Assembly: GCA_015665275.1 (NCBI GenBank)
Contig: JADFAL010000049.1
Coordinates: 1-56,226 of the forward strand
Reading direction: 5' to 3'
DNA: 56,226 nucleotides
Source: Flavobacteriales bacterium
GTDB taxonomy: Bacteria > Bacteroidota > Bacteroidia > Flavobacteriales_D > Crocinitomicaceae
The notes beneath the pieces are model-generated. The model searched no databases and was not told the DNA's origin. It saw only the letters and a list, made by a program, of their open reading frames with translations. The translations under genes were made by a program, and so were the position numbers. This document shows, piece after piece, positions 33,573 to 42,671 of this stretch. The stretch's first letter is position 1. Each line of letters opens with the position of its first letter.

Positions 33573-36500
33573 ATGTTTTTTATGAAGTACTTCAACCTGA
33601 CCTTTCTAGCTCTTTGTCTGCTAGTCGTAACACCACTTTATTCCCAAGTCGACTCTATTCAAATAAGTGGAAAGTATTACAAAGTTTACCCCATACGGCA
33701 ACGAATGGTCATCGCGGAAGAATATTGGATTGCCGTAGATGATGAGGCCTATTTTCAGGACGAGGAAAATTGGTTCAAAGTGTTTGGTGAAGAAGATTGG
33801 TTCACACGAGAGGCATTCGACACAGCAGATGTCTTCGATAGAGTAGCGCTTCGAGAAGAATTGAAGGAACGTTGGGATGTATTAACGAAGAAACGAAAGT
33901 ATTTCCGAGGTAAATATGTTAAAGCGGCGCGGAAGAACCCTTCCAGTCTGTTCAACCCTAATATTTCAGACGATACAGACGTATTGCCAGCATTCAGCTC
34001 TTTACCGGATGGAGACTACGTACAATTGTTTACAGAGTTCTGTTATCTCCAAGAAGACGGAACTTGCATGGAACAAACGCCACGTGTTGCTGCCTACTTC
34101 AGCATGAAAAACAATCTTTTGGATGGACCAGCGACTTGGGTAAACACAGAGGGAGACACCTTGCGTCATGGACAGTATCAGAATGGATTGCGCACCGGTA
34201 CTTGGAAATTCAATCGAATCAGTACCTACAGTTATTATTTCTATGGTTGGGAAGCGAAGTCTTTTGCGAAAAATGGCGTTCGCCCAATGGATACCTCGTA
34301 TACCACATTAACGTATCAAAATGGAGTTCTGAATGGGCCATATGAATACCACACTCCAAGCGGATGGTCACACACAACTGGCTTCTACAATGATGGCGAA
34401 CCGTCAGGGAATTGGCGTGCGCATCGTTACGAAACTTTGATTGCTAACATAACCCACGCAAACCCTGGGGATACAACCGTTTCTCACAAACCAATTCTAA
34501 GAACGACAACGAACCTAGAAGATTATATCGAGTTCGGCATGGGCTATACTTTTTACAGCGATTACCCTCGAATGAATGTCCCTGAAATTTTAAATTTCGA
34601 TTTCGGAAACGAAATGGAAGAGGCACTAGAATTGGAAGAGGAAAGTTTTCAATCACACACGCTAGAATACAATGGCTACGCCTACGGGATTGAACCCATG
34701 TATTATGACGAGTACGGGATGCCAATTAATAATGCACCTGAACGCGTTATTGAACGCATGAATGTCAATCTTCCAGATTACAAGCGAGTACAGTCAGGAC
34801 TTTTTGATCTTATCTTCGATCCGAATTTAGACACCACCGAAACCCGCGGTTACTTCATCGATAGCCTTGGAGCACGCATGAAATATGATGGCGTCTATGA
34901 ACTCTTCTACCCAAATGGTCAGTTATTCGTTCGATACAATTTTGAAAATGGACAATTGCTAAAAGAAGACACCTTGTTTTGGGACAACGGTCAAGCGTGG
35001 GATGTTATCGAATTTGTAGCCGATTCCAACCACTATTTGCGCTCTATTTACGATTACAACGGACTTAAAACCAACGTGGCCATTTACGACTCGCTGGGCG
35101 ACTTCCTTCGCTACGATGTTGAAGAAGAAATTGTAGAACTAGACGAATTGCACATTGACGGAATTGTAGCTCAAAAAGAAGGTTTCGGATATCGAGACTA
35201 TTACCTTGGATACCGAGGTGGTAATGATCACAAAAAACTCCAAACAATTTTCACCGGAAACTACTCGTATAGAAACCCTATGATTTCTATAGACAGCATC
35301 ATTCCTGACACCTCTTTCATCATGTATAGAGAATATAATGGCTTTGATAAAAAGTCCTTGATGCGTGATATCACCTTCAACCCCACAACTCGCACGTATA
35401 GGCATCAAAACACTTCTTATACCGGAGTAAATTACACAACAACCGAGCGCACGTACACAGAAAACTACAACAGTTGGACAGGAAAAAACACGTGGAAATA
35501 TGGCAAGTTTACTGTAATTGAAACGGCTTCGGGAATTTGGCGTGAAGACCCATTGAACCCTGAAGAAGACAGCGTAATGCGCATGGGACGTGTCATGTAT
35601 CCTTACGATGGCTATTATGTAACTACCGATATTGAGATTCTTAAAGATGGCGAACCCTACACCGGAAAAGTGGTGATGAAAAATCGTTCCATGTTCAACC
35701 GAACCAGTAAGAACAAATTGGTTACCCGACAAGAATTGTATTCCAATTCGAAAACGTCTGGGAAGCGTTTGTATAAATACCTAAAACGAGGAAAAAAACA
35801 CCCGACCTTAGATCTCATGAGTGGTCCTTCGGAATTTGATTACCTATCCTCTACCATTGCATACAACTTATTCCAAACGCCTAACAGTAGACTATTCAAT
35901 GGTCTTAGCGCCAAACACAACTACGGCTGGGGTGCAGGAAAGCGCGTGCGCAAAGTGAAAGGTCAATATCTGGAAGGGAAACCTCAAGGATACTGGTTCG
36001 GAAAGCGTTTTGGCAAACTTACCAGTGAAATCCAATACGATCGTGGAGAAGAGTTCGGTACGTATAAATCGTATGATATTGAATATGGAGCGAGCAAATG
36101 GGATCGCATCATGTCTGAAGATTCACTACCGAAGAAAAAAGTACATTACCTCGACGTAACACTTGAATTCGACAAAGGTCGTCGTCAGGGAGAATTCCGA
36201 GATTACAACTGGTATGGAGATTTAGAAGCAAAAGGCAGGTACGAAGATGATTTCGAAGAGGGTGAGTTTATTCGCCGTTATGACAAAGCATATTCCGTGT
36301 CTCAATACAAGAATGGATATCTCGACGGGTACGCGCAAACCTATCTTACTTTCCCCGATATGGACACGGTTCTACTTTACGACCTGAATTTCCAAGGTGG
36401 AACGTTGAATGGCGAGTCCAACACCTATCACATCAATGGTAAATTGGCCAAACGCGGATTCTTCCTGAATGGGGAGCCAATTGACGATTACGAAGCCTTC

Positions 36501-37433
36501 GATACGCTTGGTTTTAAATATCACTACGTGAAATTCCAATACGGATTCCCGATAGAAGAAAAAATTTGGGAAGAGAATGAATTGAGTTTGCGTTACCAAT
36601 TCGACTGGAAAGATTCCATTCCGTTTGATCCTTCAGATTTGATGGAATCGCAAAGTTTGGAACGCCTTCTTTCGGATTACGGTTACAACGATTATGCCCT
36701 GCAGCAAGCGTACTACGGGCGCGATAGATTGGTAGAAAAAAGTGGACTGAACTATCACATGACCAAATTCTACCCGAACGATACCATTGCTCGAATTGGT
36801 AAAATTGATAACGGAAAGAAAATTGGACTCTGGAGGTTCTACGACTACGACGGTGCGTTTTTATACAAGGTAAATTACTTCGACTCCATCATTGAAGTCA
36901 ACGATTCTATCCGTTTCAAATCCAAAGGAATTCTAACACGTTTCAATGCGGAGGGCGATTCAACCTTCCGAGCGCACATTATCGAAAAGATGGAAAAATA
37001 CGATTGCGCACACACAGATCACTATGAAATTCGTCAGCTGTATACCGTTTGGGAAACACCCGACAGCACGAACAGAATGAATGGATATGTCCGGAATTAC
37101 TACGACAACGGCGTGCTTCAGAATGAAGGACAAATGAAGGACGGTTTGCCAACCGGTCTGTGGAAATACTACGATCCATTCGGGAAACTCAACCTTATGG
37201 GAACCTTTGAGCAAGGAAAACGAAACGGTCGTTGGCTCCAAGGAGATCTTGCAAAGAAGAAATATCTAGGTGAAATTTGTTTGAATCCCAACCTTCCGAA
37301 CCTTGAAAGAGAGAAGGAATACCGTGAGAATTTGCTCGATGTTACGATCATAAATTACCAATTGGGTAAAACGGTGAGCAAACAATTTTTCGATCTCAAC
37401 CTCAATAAGTATTCGGACATGATCAATGAATAA
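33573..37433 (+). CDS. Giant secreted MORN/YwqK-repeat protein
   Basis: 1286 aa. Signal peptide MKYFNLTFLALCLLVVTPLY then SQ; start ATG 33573 or ATG 33582. It is built of irregular MORN-like/YwqK-type repeats: DGPATWVNTEGDTLRHGQYQ; NGLRTGTWKF; NGVLNGPYEYHTPSG; YPNGQLFVRYNFENGQL; KGRRQGEFRDYNWYGDLEAK; NGYLDGYAQTY; NGESNTYHINGKLAKRGFF; and a good tail pair NYYDNGVLQNEGQMKDGLPT and GLWKYYDPFGKLNLMGTFEQ. Such beta-hairpin repeats form elongated surfaces; the Bacillus YwqK namesake is an antitoxin-annotated family, but no toxin partner is present. No sorting domain is seen at the C-terminus. Probably periplasmic or outer-membrane structural. A lipoprotein gene follows 30 nt later. Confidence 0.8.
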   Translation: MFFMKYFNLTFLALCLLVVTPLYSQVDSIQISGKYYKVYPIRQRMVIAEEYWIAVDDEAYFQDEENWFKVFGEEDWFTREAFDTADVFDRVALREELKERWDVLTKKRKYFRGKYVKAARKNPSSLFNPNISDDTDVLPAFSSLPDGDYVQLFTEFCYLQEDGTCMEQTPRVAAYFSMKNNLLDGPATWVNTEGDTLRHGQYQNGLRTGTWKFNRISTYSYYFYGWEAKSFAKNGVRPMDTSYTTLTYQNGVLNGPYEYHTPSGWSHTTGFYNDGEPSGNWRAHRYETLIANITHANPGDTTVSHKPILRTTTNLEDYIEFGMGYTFYSDYPRMNVPEILNFDFGNEMEEALELEEESFQSHTLEYNGYAYGIEPMYYDEYGMPINNAPERVIERMNVNLPDYKRVQSGLFDLIFDPNLDTTETRGYFIDSLGARMKYDGVYELFYPNGQLFVRYNFENGQLLKEDTLFWDNGQAWDVIEFVADSNHYLRSIYDYNGLKTNVAIYDSLGDFLRYDVEEEIVELDELHIDGIVAQKEGFGYRDYYLGYRGGNDHKKLQTIFTGNYSYRNPMISIDSIIPDTSFIMYREYNGFDKKSLMRDITFNPTTRTYRHQNTSYTGVNYTTTERTYTENYNSWTGKNTWKYGKFTVIETASGIWREDPLNPEEDSVMRMGRVMYPYDGYYVTTDIEILKDGEPYTGKVVMKNRSMFNRTSKNKLVTRQELYSNSKTSGKRLYKYLKRGKKHPTLDLMSGPSEFDYLSSTIAYNLFQTPNSRLFNGLSAKHNYGWGAGKRVRKVKGQYLEGKPQGYWFGKRFGKLTSEIQYDRGEEFGTYKSYDIEYGASKWDRIMSEDSLPKKKVHYLDVTLEFDKGRRQGEFRDYNWYGDLEAKGRYEDDFEEGEFIRRYDKAYSVSQYKNGYLDGYAQTYLTFPDMDTVLLYDLNFQGGTLNGESNTYHINGKLAKRGFFLNGEPIDDYEAFDTLGFKYHYVKFQYGFPIEEKIWEENELSLRYQFDWKDSIPFDPSDLMESQSLERLLSDYGYNDYALQQAYYGRDRLVEKSGLNYHMTKFYPNDTIARIGKIDNGKKIGLWRFYDYDGAFLYKVNYFDSIIEVNDSIRFKSKGILTRFNAEGDSTFRAHIIEKMEKYDCAHTDHYEIRQLYTVWETPDSTNRMNGYVRNYYDNGVLQNEGQMKDGLPTGLWKYYDPFGKLNLMGTFEQGKRNGRWLQGDLAKKKYLGEICLNPNLPNLEREKEYRENLLDVTIINYQLGKTVSKQFFDLNLNKYSDMINE

Positions 37434-37463
37434 GAAAAGTTCAGTCGATATAAATTATAGTAA

Positions 37464-37916
37464 ATGAAGGTATTCTTGGTTCTTTTTGTTTTGGCGGTAA
37501 CTATTGCATGTACTCAGGAGGTCAAGAAACCCAAAACTCAGTCCGCCCCTGCCCTTCCGGCAAAAACGAAAGAGGTATTACGGGATGATGCGAATGCCAT
37601 TCAAGTTCGATTAAACACTAGTAATACCGCTATGATCAATGGAGAAGTTGTAGATAGCATTCAAGTAAAGCCACAATTGCGTTTGGCCAAAAAGGAGAAG
37701 GGAGACACGGCCACGGTGGTAATTCACCTGAGGGGAGATACTGAATTTGGTATGTTCGCGACGGTGCATCAATCGCTGGAGGAATTGCTAATAGAGGAAC
37801 GCGACAGTATTGCCCAACTTCGATTTAATACCATTTACGCCAATCTTACAGAAACGCAGCAGGCCATTATTAAGCGAAGGCATCACCTGCGAATCATTGA
37901 GAAAATGCGGCGCTAA
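37464..37916 (+). CDS. Lipoprotein, function unknown
   Basis: 150 aa. Signal MKVFLVLFVLAVTIAC with lipid-bearing Cys16. A Lys/Ser/Pro linker precedes a mixed alpha/beta body: an ExbD-like stretch AIQVRLNTSNTAMINGEVVD, then RLAKKEKGDTATVVIHLRGD and MFATVHQSLEELLIEERDSI, resembling the soluble periplasmic part of ExbD/TolR (the TolR-like pattern 'biopolymer transport' beta strands plus helices), but without the ExbD membrane helix Asp. A basic tail (KRRHHLRIIEKMRR) ends it. It may be a free lipid-anchored ExbD-like domain; moderate support only. It lies 30 nt after the MORN-repeat gene, likely one operon. Confidence 0.6.
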   Translation: MKVFLVLFVLAVTIACTQEVKKPKTQSAPALPAKTKEVLRDDANAIQVRLNTSNTAMINGEVVDSIQVKPQLRLAKKEKGDTATVVIHLRGDTEFGMFATVHQSLEELLIEERDSIAQLRFNTIYANLTETQQAIIKRRHHLRIIEKMRR

Positions 37917-37990
37917 GTCGTTAAAGAAGCACAAATTCGGAGAGGAAGAATATATTTTGTTTAACTTTACCGTAGTAACATTAAACAGTT

Positions 37991-38629
37991 ATGAAAAAAG
38001 AAGAAGTCTTAAGTGCATACGCCGATTATCTATTGGATCATCAAGAGCGTCCAAAATCCATGTATCATTTCGCCAAACACCTCGAAATAGGTGAGCAAGA
38101 TGTTTATTCGCATTACGCATCATTCGAGGCCATGGAGGCTAGTATGATGGCGCAATTCGTTGAAAATGCGAGAGACTTAACCATAGAACAAGCTTCAAAC
38201 GACGAATCATTCGCGGAACAACGAACACAGATGGTGACGTTCTACCTCACGTTTGTTGAAGTCCTGAAAGCCAATCGTAGCCTGGTTCAGTTGCTGCTCC
38301 CGAAAGGAAAAGATCAATTGCAGGCGTGGAAGAACCTAAAATCGGCGAAAAAAGTCTTTTTGGAATATGTGAATTCGCTCGACATCAATATTGAGGCACT
38401 ATCATTTATACCAAGTGACAAAGTCAAGGAAAAAACACTCGAAGTTGCAGCTTGGAGTCAATTCATTACAATTCTAGCATTCTGGATGAACGACGATTCG
38501 GCCGATTTTGAACGCAGCGACATCTTCATTGAAAAGAGTCTCAAACTCAGTTTTGATATTTCAGACTCTACTATATTACACAGTATTGTTGACCTTGGAA
38601 AGTTTGTAACACATCATGAAAAAACTTGA
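37991..38629 (+). CDS. TetR-family transcriptional regulator
   Basis: 212 aa, cytosolic. The N-terminal DNA-binding part is visible as EEVLSAYADYLLDHQERPKS, MYHFAKHLEIGEQDVYSHYA (helix-turn-helix with the TetR 'YxHF/Y' style end), then FEAMEASMMAQFVENARDLT. The helical C-terminal ligand domain (about 60-212) contains FYLTFVEVLKANRSLVQLLL. Its stop lies 14 nt inside the ABC1 kinase gene, so the two are coupled, a pairing often seen in Bacteroidota. Ligand and targets unknown. Confidence 0.82.
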   Translation: MKKEEVLSAYADYLLDHQERPKSMYHFAKHLEIGEQDVYSHYASFEAMEASMMAQFVENARDLTIEQASNDESFAEQRTQMVTFYLTFVEVLKANRSLVQLLLPKGKDQLQAWKNLKSAKKVFLEYVNSLDINIEALSFIPSDKVKEKTLEVAAWSQFITILAFWMNDDSADFERSDIFIEKSLKLSFDISDSTILHSIVDLGKFVTHHEKT

Positions 38630-39962
38630 TAAAATACCAACTTCGAAAACGCAGCGTGCGGCAAAAATGCTGAAAGTTGGAACGGGCGTTGGCGCCAATT
38701 ATGTGAAGTATTGGGGTAAGAAATTAGTCTCGGATAAAGAGAAGGCTAAAGAAGAGTTAAACGAAGCCAATGCAGAGGTCATTTATGATGGCTTGAGTGA
38801 ATTGAAAGGTAGCGCCCTAAAAGTTGCTCAGATGATGAGCATGGATCAAAGCATTTTGCCGAAGGCTTTCGTAGAGAAATTTTCTCTCGCTCAATTTCAA
38901 GTTCCGCCATTATCCGCACCATTAGCACGAAAAGTCCTTACCAAAGAATTAGGGAAATCTCCTGAAGAAATCTACGATAAATTCGATTATGAAAGTCGGT
39001 TTGCTGCCAGCATTGGACAGGTGCATGAGGCATGGAAAGACGGTCAGAAGCTAGCGGTTAAATTGCAATATCCCGGCGTTGCCAAAAGTATCGGTAGCGA
39101 CCTTCAACTGGTGAAACCAGTTGCGATGCGCATGTTCAATTTAAAGAAAGACGATGTTGCAGAATACTTTGAAGAGGTAGAGAACAAACTGAAAGAGGAA
39201 ACGAATTACGTATTGGAACTCCAGCAACTTCAGGAGGCTATAGATTCGTGCACTATAATTCCAAATTTGACCTTCCCAAAACCATTCGAGTCACTTTCAA
39301 CTCAAACGGTACTTACTATGGAGTGGAAAGAAGGCAAGCACCTTTCAGAATACGATGAAATGAATCCGACTCTGGAGCAACGCAACCAAATTGCACAAAC
39401 GCTTTGGGACTTCTATTTATATCAAATTCACGAATTGCGTAAAGTCCATGCCGATCCACATCCGGGAAACTTTATGGTAAGTCAAGAGAACGAACTTATC
39501 GCACTTGACTTCGGTTGCGTGAAAGCACTTCCAGATGATTTCTATAATTCATATTTCAAGCTAATTCATGCTGAAAATATCACCAACCGTGAAACCTTCG
39601 TGAGCATTTTGAAGGAACTGGATGTAATTACGGAAAGTGATACCGCGGAAGAGCAAGAATTGCTCGCCGATACCTTTGAGCGCTTGCTTACAATTGTCAA
39701 CAAACCATTCCAGTCGGAGTCGTTTGATTTTAGTTCGCCGGAATACTTCCATGAATTGATGCTCTTGGGCACCGAATTGAAAGATCAGAAGGAATTGCGG
39801 AAGCTCTCGGGCAAGCGTGGCTCGAGACATTTTCTGTATGTCAATAGAACGTTGTTCGGGTTGTTAGGATTGATGAATGCGTTGAATGCCGGACCAGTTG
39901 ATGTGCATCATCATGAGAAGTATTTGACTCGGCCTGGAATCAACCGAAAAAAGGCTTCATAG
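38616..39962 (+). CDS. ABC1/UbiB-family atypical kinase (AarF-like)
   Basis: 448 aa. Start ATG 38616 within the tetR gene. Family motifs in order: LKGSALKVAQMMSMD (the KxGQ-type helix, here K-x-A-Q), ASIGQVHEAWKDGQKLAVKL with ATP-site Lys (about 140-155), EEVENKLKEETNYVLELQQL, HADPHPGNFMVSQENELIAL (catalytic loop with HxDxHPGN) and DFGCVKALPDDFY. UbiB-family members affect quinone biosynthesis or lipid distribution; whether this one does is not shown here, and organisms of this group use menaquinone. No transmembrane C-terminal helix pair as in UbiB is obvious. Confidence 0.9.
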   Translation: MKKLDKIPTSKTQRAAKMLKVGTGVGANYVKYWGKKLVSDKEKAKEELNEANAEVIYDGLSELKGSALKVAQMMSMDQSILPKAFVEKFSLAQFQVPPLSAPLARKVLTKELGKSPEEIYDKFDYESRFAASIGQVHEAWKDGQKLAVKLQYPGVAKSIGSDLQLVKPVAMRMFNLKKDDVAEYFEEVENKLKEETNYVLELQQLQEAIDSCTIIPNLTFPKPFESLSTQTVLTMEWKEGKHLSEYDEMNPTLEQRNQIAQTLWDFYLYQIHELRKVHADPHPGNFMVSQENELIALDFGCVKALPDDFYNSYFKLIHAENITNRETFVSILKELDVITESDTAEEQELLADTFERLLTIVNKPFQSESFDFSSPEYFHELMLLGTELKDQKELRKLSGKRGSRHFLYVNRTLFGLLGLMNALNAGPVDVHHHEKYLTRPGINRKKAS

Positions 39963-40023
39963 CTGAACGCTAATACTCAAAAATACTGACAATCAATACT
40001 TTATACGGCCTGAAAATTGGAAT

Positions 40024-40078
40024 ATCGGAATATTCCGATTAACCAAATAAGATTTTCCTCGGGATTCTCCTCGGGATT
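40024..40078. repeat. 16-bp palindrome and 12-bp tandem repeat
   Basis: ATCGGAATATTCCGAT (40024-40039) is a perfect 16-bp palindrome. CCTCGGGATT occurs at 40057 and 40069, a 12-bp tandem. Both sit in the 136-base spacer between the converging ABC1 kinase and C1 peptidase genes, perhaps as a bidirectional hairpin, though without a T-run. Confidence 0.4.
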
Positions 40079-40098
40079 TACGAAATTAATTCGTTATC

Positions 40099-41253
40099 CT
40101 ACAGGCCTAACTGCTTCGTCATCCCTTTCGACAAAGAATCTTTGTGCATGTACACGTAAATGGTCTTCATCTTGAAATAACTCTCAGAAACGTACAAAAA
40201 TCCTTCTGGATGATTGGTTGACCCCCACGAGTTTTTCACAAGGAAATATTTCGTCCCATTCTGATCTTTGTACAATCCAACGATATGCATGAGATGATCA
40301 TCTTGCGTCGTCTTGTTCTCGTATCCTTCCTGACGCAATTCAGCCGTAACTGAAACCTCATCTGTAGGGTTCATGAAAGCGTTATCCTTCGTTGCTTCCA
40401 ACAAATCTGTATCTGATGGGTTGATTGCCAGTCCTTTTCGATGACTGAACCCATCTTCCGAAACATCTGCTGTCCACCCCACCGTGTATCCATTTTCCAG
40501 AGCAGTCACGGTAGCATCAAACATCTCATCAAGTGCCACATTATAGGCATCCTGGCGTGACCAGTTATCTGGAATTGCCAACTGAAATGGCTCGTTCATT
40601 TCCTGATGCGTAAAAGAAGTAATGGAAACATAGTTGTCCATGTCTAAGCCCAAATAATCAGCAAATGACTTTGGCGTATATTCTGTTCCGTTGTATTCGA
40701 AAGAGGTAATATCTTGTCCGAGATACGCATCTAAAATTCCTGAAATCGCTTGCTTCCATGCAGATGTCAAACCGTTAAAGCCTCTGCTATTCATCTGTTG
40801 AATAACTCCGTCCATGGCGCCCTTCAACACCTTGTACATCTCACTATGATTGTGCTTACCCGATCCGTAGTTCAATCCATCGTATGCCTCCTGTGTAACA
40901 ACACCAAACTCTTTTATTACAGCCGGGATGTCGTGAAATTCACCCCCCTGACCGAAGTTTGTTTTTCCATCCAATCGAACATACATCTCTGCTTTTTTCT
41001 CATATGCCTTACGAACGATATACATCTCAGATAAAATGGTTTCATCTTTCCCCATTCGTAGCAATTCAGACTCGAAAAAAGACATCCCCGAAAAACTCCA
41101 GCATGTACCAGAATTTCCTTGACTGAGCACAGGGGTAGCACCCAAATGAACGATCTTTTCAAACGCGTAATTGCTTTCTTCCGCGTTGGTTGTTGTCTCT
41201 TGCGCGAATACAGCGAAGCTTAGCATCGATAGTAAAAGGCCTAAATATTTCAT
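40099..41253 (-). CDS. Exported papain-like cysteine peptidase (C1B, bleomycin hydrolase-like)
   Basis: 384 aa from ATG 41253; twelve extra in-frame residues upstream precede the signal peptide and are rejected. Signal MKYLGLLLSMLSFAVFAQ. Active site: Gln45 and Cys51 in QGNSGTCWSFSG; His in DDHLMHIVGLYKD; Asn in VKNSWGSTNHPEG. The order and the long insertion between Cys and His fit C1B aminopeptidase C/bleomycin-hydrolase-like enzymes, here exported and not cytosolic. A TATCTTTG element sits 14 nt before the start (41268-41275). Likely role: periplasmic peptide degradation. Confidence 0.92.
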   Translation of the reverse strand: MKYLGLLLSMLSFAVFAQETTTNAEESNYAFEKIVHLGATPVLSQGNSGTCWSFSGMSFFESELLRMGKDETILSEMYIVRKAYEKKAEMYVRLDGKTNFGQGGEFHDIPAVIKEFGVVTQEAYDGLNYGSGKHNHSEMYKVLKGAMDGVIQQMNSRGFNGLTSAWKQAISGILDAYLGQDITSFEYNGTEYTPKSFADYLGLDMDNYVSITSFTHQEMNEPFQLAIPDNWSRQDAYNVALDEMFDATVTALENGYTVGWTADVSEDGFSHRKGLAINPSDTDLLEATKDNAFMNPTDEVSVTAELRQEGYENKTTQDDHLMHIVGLYKDQNGTKYFLVKNSWGSTNHPEGFLYVSESYFKMKTIYVYMHKDSLSKGMTKQLGL

Positions 41254-41342
41254 GATGAGAATTTTACCAAAGATAAGTAATTGGCTCATGAACTAAAGAA
41301 TCCAAAATAAGTTTGTGATAAATGGGGATTTAAGAGGTTGGA

Positions 41343-42614
41343 CTATCGCAATCTCCAACCAGACAAGCCCATAGCTTCCGCTTTCAGCTTGATTGTTTGA
41401 TAAGACTCTTCTGAAATTGCGCCTCCTGCAGATACGCGGTGTAATCCACCTTTGATATCTACAATTGTAGCTTCCAATCCATTTGCTCGCATTTTAGCTA
41501 CCAGATTGTCCGCATTAACCTTATCACCAAAACATCCGACAACGTAGTGCATTGTATTGGCGTTAAAACTGGTACTCGTTTCGTTGGTCGGCGTCTCAAC
41601 AGGTGTTTCTGAAACAATCTCAGAAGGACTCGACGCATCATTTTCAGGAAGTGCCACCTTAATGTAGGTGTCTCCACTCAGTTCATAGGTATATACCTTT
41701 GTTCCTTCAGGCAATTCACCTACTTCCTTACTGAAGTTTGGTTCTTCACCTCTATCGGCAGACCATGGAGTGGTTTCCTTCACAGGTTCGTACGTTCCTT
41801 CAGCACGCTTGTGAAAAGGATTAAAATCACTAAAGGATAGCATCCCCGATTCTAAAACATCCGTTTTTACGGGAATCCAAACAGAGTAAAAGGCAATTGG
41901 AAGAATACACGCTGCAGCAACATAACGCCACGCTCGGTTTCTTCGCTTTGGTTCTGCAACTTTTTCTTCCGGAACTGCTTTTTTATTCTCGGCAACTGGC
42001 ACCGCTTTGGCAATCGGAATAATTGGCGTTACTTCTTTCTGTGTTTTTAGTTCAGCTTCGGTTGACGCATTTTCAGCAACAACAGGAACACTATCTTCTT
42101 TCACCGGAACTACCGGAGTAATTTTTGTAATCTCCTCTTCAACGATAGGAGCAGTTTCCCGAACAGCAATCTTGTGCTCGACAATATGTACATCTTCCTC
42201 TGAAACGAAATGTACGGACCCCAATCCAAAGGACTCCAATAACAAATTCGCAAAGCGATCCTGCTCGAAACAGATGTTACGTTCATCGTCAAAGAACAAG
42301 TTCCCGACGCGTTCTATCTCAATGCGACCTCCTTCTTTCAAAGTAACATGCCACTGCTCCACCAACGAGTCCATCTCCTTGGCGGCTTCGACAAAAGAAA
42401 CATTGTTCTCTCGGGCAAACTCGTTGACCAACAACCCGTCGTTATTTAACAACTGGCGATTGAATAAAATCGACTTCCCAGGAGGTAACATCGTACCACT
42501 CTTATAATCTATACGCGCAGAAATCCGTTGTGCTACGAATCCACCGAAAGAAGGAATAATCACACAATTATGGCGCAACAATAAATTACCGATAAGTTGT
42601 TCGACAGATGTCAT
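41343..42614 (-). CDS. HU-CCDC81 / SPOR-domain membrane protein
   Basis: 423 aa. N-terminal HU-CCDC81 bacterial domains 1 and 2: MTSVEQLIGNLLLRHNCVII then PSFGGFVAQRISARIDYKSG and LLNNDGLLVNEFARENNVSF; GGRIEIERVGNLFFDDERNI. An Ala/Glu/Val/Pro linker leads to one membrane helix (about 227-246, WRYVAAACILPIAFYSVWIP). A second disordered linker and then a C-terminal SPOR domain (about 350-423, MHYVVGCFGDKVNADNLVAK) that binds denuded septal peptidoglycan. DNA-binding-like fold inside plus septal binding outside is typical of Bacteroidota. Leaderless promoter TATCTTTG precedes it. Confidence 0.88.
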   Translation of the reverse strand: MTSVEQLIGNLLLRHNCVIIPSFGGFVAQRISARIDYKSGTMLPPGKSILFNRQLLNNDGLLVNEFARENNVSFVEAAKEMDSLVEQWHVTLKEGGRIEIERVGNLFFDDERNICFEQDRFANLLLESFGLGSVHFVSEEDVHIVEHKIAVRETAPIVEEEITKITPVVPVKEDSVPVVAENASTEAELKTQKEVTPIIPIAKAVPVAENKKAVPEEKVAEPKRRNRAWRYVAAACILPIAFYSVWIPVKTDVLESGMLSFSDFNPFHKRAEGTYEPVKETTPWSADRGEEPNFSKEVGELPEGTKVYTYELSGDTYIKVALPENDASSPSEIVSETPVETPTNETSTSFNANTMHYVVGCFGDKVNADNLVAKMRANGLEATIVDIKGGLHRVSAGGAISEESYQTIKLKAEAMGLSGWRLR

Positions 42615-42618
42615 AATA

Positions 42619-42626
42619 CAAAGATA
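42619..42626 (-). promoter_or_regulatory. -7 element TATCTTTG, 4 nt before ATG
   Basis: On the minus strand TATCTTTG, an exact TAnnTTTG match, is followed by TATT and ATG 42614. No convincing TTTG is seen at -33. Confidence 0.55.
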
Positions 42627-42671
42627 CTGATTTTGTGCTTCTTGCCCTTATACGTGGAAACAGGTGTTATG

